Source: JACDAV01 sp036556145 (lineage in GTDB: Bacteria > Chloroflexota > Limnocylindria > Limnocylindrales > CSP1-4). Taken from it: a stretch of 13,963 nucleotides of DNA. Positions 1 through 5,720 of this stretch are shown one piece after another. Position 1 is the first letter of the stretch; every line of letters begins with the position of its first letter. Under the pieces are notes generated by a model. The model was not told where the DNA came from, did no database searches, and worked only from the letters and a program-made list of their open reading frames with translations. Where the stretch lies: NCBI GenBank assembly GCA_036556145.1, contig DATBKB010000112.1, positions 1-13,963 on the forward strand, given 5' to 3'. The position numbers and the translations under genes are program-made.

Positions 1-651
1 GATGTCGAAGCCGAGGACCGGGATCTGGTCGAGGGGCGGCTGCTGGATGTTTCCGTTCGGCGCGCGGTCTATCCCGGTGAGACCGACGACGAGCTTCCAG
101 ACCTGGCCTTGCGGCAGCACGACACGCGTGTGGTAGCACCGCCCGGTGTCGCACTCGATCGTTCCTTCGAGGCGGACGTCGGTCTCCGGGTCGTCGGCGA
201 GGTCGAGAAGCACGGCCGGGACGTTCGGCGCGGGACCACCGCCTCCGCCGAAGAGCATCAGCGGCAGCGCGCCGACCATCGGCGTCTTCATCCAGCGGCC
301 GTTCGATGAGGTCGCAAAGAGGAAGCCGTCGGCGACGATGACGCCGAACTGACCGGTGCCGTCCCTGGCTGCGCCGGTGGCGCTCACCTCGCCGGCGGCG
401 ACGTCGACAACCGCATCGACGGCGCCGCCTTGCGGCGCCTGCTGGCTGCTGTCGCGGAGCTCGGCGTCGAGACGGACTCGCATCGTTCGGAGGCCGGACG
501 TCGCCTGGATCGTCCTCACGATGATCACCCGCGGATCCGTCAGCTCGGGCTGGCTCGCCGGCGGACCGCAGGCCGCGACGGTCAGGACGATGAGAGCGGC
601 CGTCACGAAGCGGATTGACGCGCTTCGGCTTCGCCGCCATGGTCCCGGCAT
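1..651 (-). CDS. Secreted lipoprotein, C-terminus outside window (LppX/LprAFG-like possible)
   Basis: This minus-strand frame stays open for 217 codons from an ATG whose A pairs with base 651, and it runs off the left edge without a stop. The N-terminus is a textbook lipoprotein signal: a basic stretch (WRRSRSASIRF), a hydrophobic core (ALIVLTV) and a lipobox ending AAC-G with Cys28 as the lipidation site. The mature part is a soluble domain with many short beta-like stretches, a Met/Pro/Gly-rich segment (LPLMLFGGGGGPAPNVP) and a possible Cys pair (CDTGRC, about residues 177-182). Layout and size resemble LppX/LprAFG or LolA-like lipid-binding lipoproteins, which is inference only. A GTG at 606 is an alternative start but would remove the basic n-region. 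No clear promoter box precedes 651. The gene diverges from the acetyltransferase, with overlapping start codons. Confidence 0.8.
   Translation of the reverse strand, partial: MPGPWRRSRSASIRFVTAALIVLTVAACGPPASQPELTDPRVIIVRTIQATSGLRTMRVRLDAELRDSSQQAPQGGAVDAVVDVAAGEVSATGAARDGTGQFGVIVADGFLFATSSNGRWMKTPMVGALPLMLFGGGGGPAPNVPAVLLDLADDPETDVRLEGTIECDTGRCYHTRVVLPQGQVWKLVVGLTGIDRAPNGNIQQPPLDQIPVLGFDI
615..649 (+). promoter_or_regulatory. Promoter of GNAT gene (TTGACG-N17-CATGGT)
   Basis: TTGACG at 615-620 is followed after exactly 17 nt by CATGGT at 638-643, which keeps the critical A2 and T6 of a -10 box. The -10 ends 6 nt before the ATG at 650, so transcription would begin on or next to the start codon and give a leaderless mRNA. 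The promoter lies inside the N-terminal codons of the divergent lipoprotein gene. Confidence 0.5.
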
Positions 652-1132
652 GGTGATTCGCGACCTGCGACCGGCCGACCTGCCGGCGGCCGAGCGATTC
701 GTCGCCGAGGGACTCGGCGGGCGGCGCCAGGCGCGCCGGGGGGAGCTCATCGACGTGCTCGATCGGCCTGGACTGCTCGCCGTCGACGGGGAGGCGATCA
801 TCGGCATCCTCACGTACGATCCCGGGCCCTCGGAGTGTGAGCTGGTCGCGCTCGTCGCGGAGCCACGCCGCCGAGGGGCCGGCTCCGCGCTGGTGGCCGA
901 GCTGCGGGCCCGTGTGCCCGATCGGCCGATCTGGTTGGTCACGACGAACGACAACGTCGACGCGTTGCGGTTCTACCAGCGGCGAGGGTTCCGGCTGCGG
1001 GCGTTGCGACCCGGCGCCGTCGACGAGGCGCGCCGGACGCTGAAGCCCGCGATCCCGCCGACCGGCGACCACGGCATCCCGCTGCGCGACGAGATCGAGC
1101 TCCTGTGGTCACCCGACGACCCGGTCAGATGA
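650..1132 (+). CDS. GNAT-family N-acetyltransferase
   Basis: A 160-residue protein of normal single-domain GNAT length that would transfer an acyl group from acyl-CoA to an amine; the substrate is not predictable. It begins VIRDLRPADLPAAERF, the usual beta1-alpha1 entry of the fold. Motif A is clear around residues 66-80: VALVAEP followed by RRRGAGSAL, the R-x-x-G-x-G pyrophosphate loop at 73-78. Motif B is NDNVDALRFYQRRGF at 100-114, with the typical Tyr. The ATG at 650 fits the domain start and the -10 box six bases upstream; longer in-frame extensions lie antisense to the lipoprotein and look non-coding. Its 3' end overlaps the CoA-transferase gene tail to tail by 8 bp. Confidence 0.9.
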   Translation: MVIRDLRPADLPAAERFVAEGLGGRRQARRGELIDVLDRPGLLAVDGEAIIGILTYDPGPSECELVALVAEPRRRGAGSALVAELRARVPDRPIWLVTTNDNVDALRFYQRRGFRLRALRPGAVDEARRTLKPAIPPTGDHGIPLRDEIELLWSPDDPVR

Positions 1133-2372
1133 CGCGCTCGGCGCGGAGTCGCTCGACCTCGTCCTCGGCGTAGCCCAGCTCGTCGAGGATCTCGTCGGCC
1201 TGCTCCCCGGCGAGCGGCGGCGGGATCCGGATCGCCGGGGCCGTGCCGGCGATCCGGAACGGGCTCGCGACCTGGTCGACCCGCCCGAGCCGCGGGTGCT
1301 CCAGCCTGACCCGCGAGCCGCGAGCCACGGCCTGCGGCGCGGCGAACGCGGCCGCGACGTCGTTGATCGGCCCGCACGGCACCTCGGCCGCGTCGAGCCG
1401 TCGAAGCCACTCGACGGACGGCCGCGCCGCGAACCGTTCAGCGAGGAGCGGGCGGAGCTCCGTACGGTGCTCGACTCGGTCCCCGTTCGTCGCGAAGCGC
1501 CGGTCGTCCGCGAGCGCGGCGACGTCGAGCGCCTTGCACAACCGTCGCCACTGCCGCTCGCTGCCGACGGCGACGGCGATCTCGCCGTCGGCCGTCTCGA
1601 ACGTCTCGTACGGGACGATGTTCGGGTGGGCGTTGCCGTGCCGGCCCGGGGCCCGGCCCGTGACGAACGCGTTCTGGGCCTGGTTGACGAGGATCGCCAG
1701 CGTCGCCTCGAGGATCGAGACGTCGATCCGCCGACCCCGGCCGACCGAGCGGCCGCCCTCGCGCTCGCGTTCGCGACCGACGAGCGCGCCGAGCACGGCC
1801 ACCGCCCCGAACAGCCCCGCGGCGACGTCGCTGATCGCGACACCCACCTTCGTCGCCCGGCCGCCGTCCGACGACGGCGCCCCGGTGATCGACATCAACC
1901 CGCCGACCGCCTGGGCGACGAAGTCGTAGCCCGGCTTCGCCGCATCCGGCCCGTCGGGACCGTAGCCGCTGATCGCGAGATGCACGAGCCGGTCGTTGAG
2001 CGCCTCGAGCGCGGCGTCGTCGAAGCCGAGCCTGGCGAACGCGCCGGCCCGGAAGTTCTCGACGAGGATGTCGGCACGCTCGATGAGGCGCCGCAGGATG
2101 CGGCGGCCCTCGTCCCGGCCCAGGTCGACCCGGATGCTGCGCTTGTTCCGGTTGACCGCCAGGTAGTACGCGGCGGTTCGAGTGCCGTCCGCCTCGGAGC
2201 CGACCCACGGCGGGCCCCAGCCGCGGGTCGCGTCGCCCTCGGGCGGCTCGACCTTCACGACGTCCGCCCCGAGGTCGCCGAGGAGCATCGTGCAGTACGG
2301 TCCGGCGAGGACCGTCGAGCAGTCCGCGACGAGAAGGCCCGCGAGCGGGCCGCGCGACGGCTGGGTCGCCAT
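1125..2372 (-). CDS. CaiB/BaiF (class III) CoA-transferase family protein
   Basis: The 415-residue protein matches the usual length of family III CoA-transferases, which move CoA between carboxylic acids through an aspartyl-CoA thioester. The start is characteristic: PLAGLLVADCSTVLAGPYCTMLLGDLGADVVKVEPPEGD (split here only by reading; residues 9-47). It is followed by NRNKRSIRVDL (74-84) and ADILVENFRAG (100-110). The probable catalytic Asp is D150 in KPGYDFVAQA, followed by GGLMSITG. The C-terminal part has RRLDAAEVPCGPINDV, the family's small-domain signature. The acid substrate cannot be deduced because the neighbours are not a catabolic cluster. A TACCAT -10 box ends 7 nt before the ATG, with no Shine-Dalgarno. 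It diverges from the deazaflavin oxidoreductase. Confidence 0.93.
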   Translation of the reverse strand: MATQPSRGPLAGLLVADCSTVLAGPYCTMLLGDLGADVVKVEPPEGDATRGWGPPWVGSEADGTRTAAYYLAVNRNKRSIRVDLGRDEGRRILRRLIERADILVENFRAGAFARLGFDDAALEALNDRLVHLAISGYGPDGPDAAKPGYDFVAQAVGGLMSITGAPSSDGGRATKVGVAISDVAAGLFGAVAVLGALVGREREREGGRSVGRGRRIDVSILEATLAILVNQAQNAFVTGRAPGRHGNAHPNIVPYETFETADGEIAVAVGSERQWRRLCKALDVAALADDRRFATNGDRVEHRTELRPLLAERFAARPSVEWLRRLDAAEVPCGPINDVAAAFAAPQAVARGSRVRLEHPRLGRVDQVASPFRIAGTAPAIRIPPPLAGEQADEILDELGYAEDEVERLRAERVI

Positions 2373-2385
2373 GGCGGCGATGGTA
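2373..2385 (-). promoter_or_regulatory. -10 box (TACCAT) of CoA-transferase gene
   Basis: On the minus strand TACCAT occupies 2385-2380, 7 nt before the ATG at 2372, so the expected start of transcription is at or next to the start codon. No convincing -35 is visible; its position would fall in the first codons of the divergent gene. Confidence 0.5.
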
Positions 2386-2392
2386 GCCCTCG

Positions 2393-2404
2393 TATCCTGT
2401 GGCG
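2393..2404 (+). promoter_or_regulatory. -10 box (TATCCT) of deazaflavin oxidoreductase gene
   Basis: TATCCT at 2393-2398 ends 6 nt before the ATG at 2405, which predicts a leaderless mRNA beginning at that ATG. This favours ATG 2405 over GTG 2399, which lies only one base after the hexamer. The same hexamer is used in the tRNA-Asp promoter at 5661-5666. Confidence 0.5.
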
Positions 2405-2845
2405 ATGATCCCGCCGCGCTGGGTATACCGGGTCGGTTGGATGGTCCACCGGACGGTCTACGCGGTGAGCCTCCACCGGCTTGGAACGGCGAAGCCGCGA
2501 CCGGGTCGCCTCGGGACGCTGTTCCTCGAGACCGCCGGGCGGACGACCGGCATCATCCGCCACAACGCGCTCGGCTACGTCGAGGACGGACCGAACCTCG
2601 TCGTCGTCGCGACGAACGCCGGCGCGCCGACGGATCCGGCCTGGTGGCGGAACCTCGAGGCGCGGCCGGACGCGTGGGTCGAGATCGGTCCCCGTCGCGT
2701 GGCCGTGCACGCCCGGGCCGCGACCGGCGTCGAGCGCGAGCGGCTGTGGGACCGGTTCGTCGCCGCGAATCCGCGCTACGGCGAGTACGAGCGCGCGACC
2801 TCTCGCGCCATTCCCGTCGTCGTCCTGGAACCACGCCCCGGCTGA
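2405..2845 (+). CDS. Deazaflavin (F420)-dependent nitroreductase/oxidoreductase family (Ddn-like)
   Basis: A 146-residue protein, the normal size for the Ddn/FDOR-B split-beta-barrel family, whose characterised members use reduced F420 or flavin to reduce nitro compounds, quinones or enones. Recognisable family features are the hydrophobic N-terminal helix with basic residues (WVYRVGWMVHRTVY), LETAGRTTGIIRHNALGY at about 41-58, DGPNLVVVATNAGAPTDPAWWRNLEARP at about 61-88 (the family's PAW..NL-A-P cofactor-binding signature), and the end motif R-A-IPVVVLEP at 134-143. ATG 2405 is preferred because a TATCCT box sits 6 nt upstream. A GTG at 2399 would add two residues. The physiological substrate is unknown. 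Use of F420 is inferred from the family; no F420 biosynthesis gene is visible here. Confidence 0.9.
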   Translation: MIPPRWVYRVGWMVHRTVYAVSLHRLGTAKPRPGRLGTLFLETAGRTTGIIRHNALGYVEDGPNLVVVATNAGAPTDPAWWRNLEARPDAWVEIGPRRVAVHARAATGVERERLWDRFVAANPRYGEYERATSRAIPVVVLEPRPG

Positions 2846-2868
2846 CGTCGCGCGCCCCCGACCGCGGG

Positions 2869-2880
2869 TACGATCCGGCC
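2869..2880 (+). promoter_or_regulatory. -10 box (TACGAT) of PIG-L deacetylase gene
   Basis: TACGAT at 2869-2874 ends 6 nt before the GTG at 2881, the spacing expected if transcription begins at the start codon. There is no Shine-Dalgarno. A CTGACG at 2842-2847 resembles a -35, but its 21-nt spacer is too long to trust. Confidence 0.45.
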
Positions 2881-3825
2881 GTGCCGGCGAAGCGCCGATT
2901 CACGCTCATGACGGTCCATGCCCATCCCGACGACGAGACGATCGGGACCGGCGGGACGATGGCTCGCGCGATTCGTGACGGCCACCGCGTCGTCCTCGTC
3001 ACGTGCACCCGCGGCGAGCTCGGCGAGATCGTCGTCAAGGAGATGGACACGCCGGACAACCACCGGCGTCTCGGCGAGATCCGGGCCGCGGAGCTCGAGG
3101 CGGCGATGGGCGAGCTCGGCGTGACGGAGTGGGAGAACCTTGGCTACCGCGACTCGGACATGATGGGCCGCGCCGGGAACCGCGACCCCCGCTCCTTCTG
3201 GCAGGCCGACCTCGACGAGGCCGCGCGCCGCCTCACCTGGCTCATCCGCAGCCATCGCCCCGACGTCGTCACGACCTACAACGAGTTCGGCGGCTACGGC
3301 CATCCCGACCACATCCGGACCCACGACGTCGTCGTTCGGGCGTTCCCGCGCGCCGGCGACCCGGCGTGGTATCCGGAGCAGCTCGCCCCGGAGCACGGCG
3401 AGACGGGCGCAGCCGCTGCGGACGGCGGCCTCGCGCCGTGGGCACCGTCGAAGCTCTACGAGCAGGCGATCCCCGTGTCGGTGCGGCAGCGGATGGCGGA
3501 CAAGCTCCACGAGCTCGGCCGGCGCTCGTGGTGGGAGCCGCCGGAGGACGCGACGCCTGGGCAACGCGCGGAGTTCGAGGCCTACGTCGCGAAGATGCTC
3601 GTCCCCGACGTGTCGATCACCACTCGCGTCGACGTCTCCGACGTCCTCGACGCGAAATGGAAGGCGCTCCGCCGCCACGTGACGCAGATGGCGCCGGACA
3701 ACCCGTTCATCCAGTTCGGGATCGACGGCTGGCGCGAGTTCTGGGCGCAGGAGACGTACATCCTGCGCGAGTCACGGGTGAAATCGAAGCTGCCGGAGAC
3801 GGACCTCTTCGCCGGCCTGTCCTGA
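2881..3825 (+). CDS. PIG-L/LmbE family deacetylase, Mca/MshB-like
   Basis: The 314-residue product has the zinc-site motifs of PIG-L deacetylases: AHPDDE at 14-19 (ligands His15 and Asp18, base Asp17) and GHPDH at 140-144 (ligand His144). The surrounding sequence follows the actinobacterial Mca/MshB pattern: TVHAHPDDET, VVLVTCTRGELGEI, RRLGEIRAAELEAA, LGYRDSDMMG, RPDVVTTYNEFGGYGHPDH and APW-PSKLYEQAIP. Mca cleaves mycothiol conjugates, and MshB deacetylates GlcNAc-inositol during mycothiol synthesis. Which substrate applies here, or whether it is a related thiol or sugar amide, is not decidable. The start is GTG 2881, where homology begins and a TACGAT box sits 6 nt upstream; the frame is open further upstream only as an antisense or overlapping artefact. 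It converges on capA, 17 bp away. Confidence 0.92.
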   Translation: MPAKRRFTLMTVHAHPDDETIGTGGTMARAIRDGHRVVLVTCTRGELGEIVVKEMDTPDNHRRLGEIRAAELEAAMGELGVTEWENLGYRDSDMMGRAGNRDPRSFWQADLDEAARRLTWLIRSHRPDVVTTYNEFGGYGHPDHIRTHDVVVRAFPRAGDPAWYPEQLAPEHGETGAAAADGGLAPWAPSKLYEQAIPVSVRQRMADKLHELGRRSWWEPPEDATPGQRAEFEAYVAKMLVPDVSITTRVDVSDVLDAKWKALRRHVTQMAPDNPFIQFGIDGWREFWAQETYILRESRVKSKLPETDLFAGLS

Positions 3826-3849
3826 CCGCTACCAGCTGACCGCTACCAG
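3822..3849. repeat. Perfect 14-bp tandem duplication across two convergent stop codons
   Basis: The unit CTGACCGCTACCAG occurs twice head to tail, at 3822-3835 and 3836-3849, with no mismatch. The first copy supplies the TGA of the deacetylase gene (3823-3825). The second supplies the TAG (CTA on plus, 3843-3845) of the capA gene. Each copy contains both a forward TGA and a reverse TAG. Confidence 0.95.
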
Positions 3850-5489
3850 TCGAGCAGGCCCTTCGACGCCGACCAGACCTGGTTCATCACGATCTTCCCG
3901 TCCGCATCGGGATCCATGAAGTTCGGCTGGGCGCGGTCGAGGATGATGTGCGGCCGCATCCGGATCTGCCGCAGGTCGGTGCCGACGAACGTCAGCTCGA
4001 GAGTCATCCCCTCCATCGTTGGCTCGGACCAGACCTGGTCGAAGACGAAGTTGCCGAGCGCGTACCAGATCGGCTTGCCCTCGTACTCCTCCATCGCCGC
4101 CGCCCAGTGGGCGTGGTTGCCGATGACCATGTCGGCGCCCGCGTCGATCGCGGCCCGCGCGAGCCGCTGCTGCCCGGCGAAGGGGGTCGCGTCGTACTCG
4201 ACGCCCCAGTGCGGGAAGACGATGACGAGGTCGGCGCCGGCCTTGCGGGCCGCGGCGACGTCGTCGCGAACGGCCGCGGCCGTCAACTGGGCGCTTCCCG
4301 CGCGCGTCGCCGACGCCGCGTAGTACTTCGCGATCGTGTCGTAGCTCAGGACGGCGATCTCCACGCCGCCGGCTTCGAGCATCGCCGGCCGCCGCGCGTC
4401 GGCGAGGGTCGCGCCGGCGCCGCTCGAGGCGATGCCGCGCTTCTCGAGGTTCTCGATCGTCTGGACGATGCCGGCCGCGCCGGCGTCGCGGATGTGGTTG
4501 TTGCCGAGCCCGACGTAATCGATGCCCGCGTTACGCAGGCCGTCGATGAGCTTCGGGTCGGCCGAGAAGACGGTCCCGCTCGTGTGCCAGCGGAAGCGGT
4601 TCGGCGCGGGGTTCTCGAAGTTCGCGATCGCGAGGTCCGCGCCCTCGAGAAGCGCCCGCACCGCGCCGGCATTCCCGGTCCGCGCGGTCTTCGGCACGCG
4701 CCAGCCGAACGCCGAGCAGCAGACGCGGCCGGTGATCCGGGCGGTGCCGCCGTCGAACGGGAAGTCGACGCCCTTGCCGTCGACCTTCACGGTCTTCGCG
4801 ACGCCGCGGTCGAGCATGATGTCGCCGCCGGCAATGAGCGTCCACGCCGCGGCCGGGTCGTAGGCGGCCGCCCCGCCGGCGGGCGCGGCCGAAGCCGGCA
4901 GGCGAGCCATCAGCGGCCACTCCGCGAGGCCCGCCACGCGGTCGACGCCGAACAGGGCGTCGCGGCCCCAGGCCAGCGCCCGAACCGATTCGTCGACGTC
5001 GGCGGCGCGCAGGAAGGCGAGCCGCTTGCGGTTGGTCGCGAGGTCCGTTGCGAGCGTCACGGCGTCAGGCGCGAGGACGAGCCGTCGGGGCCCGGCCGGC
5101 CGGCTGACGCCGAGCGCCGCGAACACGCCGTCGGCGTCGGCGCCGACGACCTCGAGGGCGTCGTAGCGGCCGCTCGTCCCGTCGAGCACGGATCGGACCT
5201 CGGCCAGCGTCGTCGAGTCGACCCGGGTCCGGAAGTGGACGACCGGGACGATGGCCACGTCCGCCAGGGCCGGGGTGGGGGTCGCCGTCGGAGCGACCGG
5301 CTGGGCCGGCGACGGCTTCACCGCCGGTGCCGGCGGGAGCGCCGGCCCGGCCGGGCCGGCCGACGGGAGGGGCGACCCGGAGATCCGGCCAACCTCCGAG
5401 GCCGGCAGCGCCCCGAGGACCGCGCCGAACGCGAGGGCGATCGCGATGGCGCCGGCCCCGAACGCGCCGGCCAGGGAGGCTCGTTTCAC
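3843..5489 (-). CDS. capA: CapA-family protein (poly-gamma-glutamate capsule type, metallophosphatase fold)
   Basis: A 548-residue exported or membrane-anchored protein. Residues 1-30 form a signal or anchor (MKRASL, then an Ala/Gly-rich hydrophobic core). Residues 40-75 are a Pro/Ala linker and 77-200 a separate domain I cannot name. The CapA (PGA_cap) domain covers about 216-530, with all metal-site motifs: GGDIMLDRG 221-229, NFENP 290-294, GLGNNH 327-332, HWGVEY 427-432, GNHAH 457-461 and GNFVFDQ 479-485. CapA proteins are tied to poly-gamma-glutamate export or anchoring, but most environmental members lack capBC neighbours, as here, and the domain may be a hydrolase. The start is GTG 5489, with a weak CACAAT box 7 nt upstream and no Shine-Dalgarno. 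The conserved VCCSAFG (256-262) is a possible lid or disulfide. Confidence 0.88.
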   Translation of the reverse strand: MKRASLAGAFGAGAIAIALAFGAVLGALPASEVGRISGSPLPSAGPAGPALPPAPAVKPSPAQPVAPTATPTPALADVAIVPVVHFRTRVDSTTLAEVRSVLDGTSGRYDALEVVGADADGVFAALGVSRPAGPRRLVLAPDAVTLATDLATNRKRLAFLRAADVDESVRALAWGRDALFGVDRVAGLAEWPLMARLPASAAPAGGAAAYDPAAAWTLIAGGDIMLDRGVAKTVKVDGKGVDFPFDGGTARITGRVCCSAFGWRVPKTARTGNAGAVRALLEGADLAIANFENPAPNRFRWHTSGTVFSADPKLIDGLRNAGIDYVGLGNNHIRDAGAAGIVQTIENLEKRGIASSGAGATLADARRPAMLEAGGVEIAVLSYDTIAKYYAASATRAGSAQLTAAAVRDDVAAARKAGADLVIVFPHWGVEYDATPFAGQQRLARAAIDAGADMVIGNHAHWAAAMEEYEGKPIWYALGNFVFDQVWSEPTMEGMTLELTFVGTDLRQIRMRPHIILDRAQPNFMDPDADGKIVMNQVWSASKGLLDW

Positions 5490-5502
5490 CGTGCGGATTG
5501 TG
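5490..5502 (-). promoter_or_regulatory. Weak -10 box (CACAAT) of capA
   Basis: On the minus strand CACAAT lies at 5502-5497, 7 nt before the GTG at 5489. It keeps the A2 and T6 of the -10 consensus and the same distance to the start codon as the better boxes in this window. No -35 is visible, because the terminator hairpin of the tRNA unit lies immediately upstream. Confidence 0.3.
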
Positions 5503-5520
5503 CCATCTGGGCAGAGGAAC

Positions 5521-5546
5521 GCCCCGTTCGGGCGGGCGAACGGGGC
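5521..5546 (-). terminator. Terminator-like hairpin downstream of tRNA-Asp
   Basis: A perfect 10-bp stem (GCCCCGTTCG pairing with CGAACGGGGC) encloses a 6-nt loop, about 20 nt after the tRNA 3' end. The minus strand afterwards reads GTTCCTCTG, so there is no true T-run, as is common for hairpin terminators in GC-rich genomes. It separates the tRNA transcript from capA. Confidence 0.65.
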
Positions 5547-5566
5547 GTTGGAGAAAGCGTCGATGA

Positions 5567-5643
5567 TGGCGGACCCGACCGGATTCGAACCGGCGATCTC
5601 CAGCGTGACAGGCTGGCATGTTGGGCCGCTACACCACGGGTCC
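5567..5643 (-). tRNA. tRNA-Asp (anticodon GTC)
   Basis: The minus strand folds as a complete 77-nt cloverleaf. The acceptor GGACCCG pairs with CGGGTCC, the D stem is GTGT/ACAT, and the anticodon stem is CCAGC/GCTGG with loop CTGTCAC. The T stem is GCCGG/CCGGT with loop TTCGAAT. The anticodon GTC lies at 5609-5607 on the minus strand. Discriminator base G73 is the Asp identity base, and CCA is encoded at 5569-5567. It has its own promoter upstream and a hairpin terminator downstream. Confidence 0.97.
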
Positions 5644-5660
5644 AGTCGCGGCGAGGGCCG

Positions 5661-5689
5661 AGGATAGCAGGAGCGTTCGGCCTTGTCAG
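5661..5689 (-). promoter_or_regulatory. tRNA-Asp promoter (CTGACA-N17-TATCCT, extended -10)
   Basis: On the minus strand CTGACA (5689-5684) is followed after exactly 17 nt by TATCCT (5666-5661). TGC directly precedes the -10, which is the TGn extended -10 motif. Transcription would begin near 5654, giving a leader of about 10 nt before the mature tRNA at 5643. It is the best housekeeping-sigma promoter in the window. Confidence 0.75.
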
Positions 5690-5719
5690 CCGAGCGCCCG
5701 GCGGGCCGGAGCGCCTCGG
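5690..5719 (-). terminator. Imperfect GC-rich hairpin after the beta-propeller gene
   Basis: CCGAG at 5690-5694 pairs with CTCGG at 5715-5719. The interior can continue the stem through CGC/GCG with a bulge and CCGG/CCGG around a small loop. It lies immediately after the stop of the minus-strand gene ending at 5721 and just before the tRNA -35. No T-run follows, so a terminator role is only suggested by position. Confidence 0.4.
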
Positions 5720-5720
5720 T

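Noticed and set aside
2399..2401. GTG 2399 as the start of the deazaflavin oxidoreductase
   Set aside because: It sits directly against the TATCCT hexamer; ATG 2405 is at the distance seen for the other leaderless starts.
2182..2880. Upstream in-frame extension of the deacetylase gene
   Set aside because: Family homology begins at GTG 2881, a -10 box lies 6 nt before it, and the extension overlaps the oxidoreductase in another frame with shadow-like composition.
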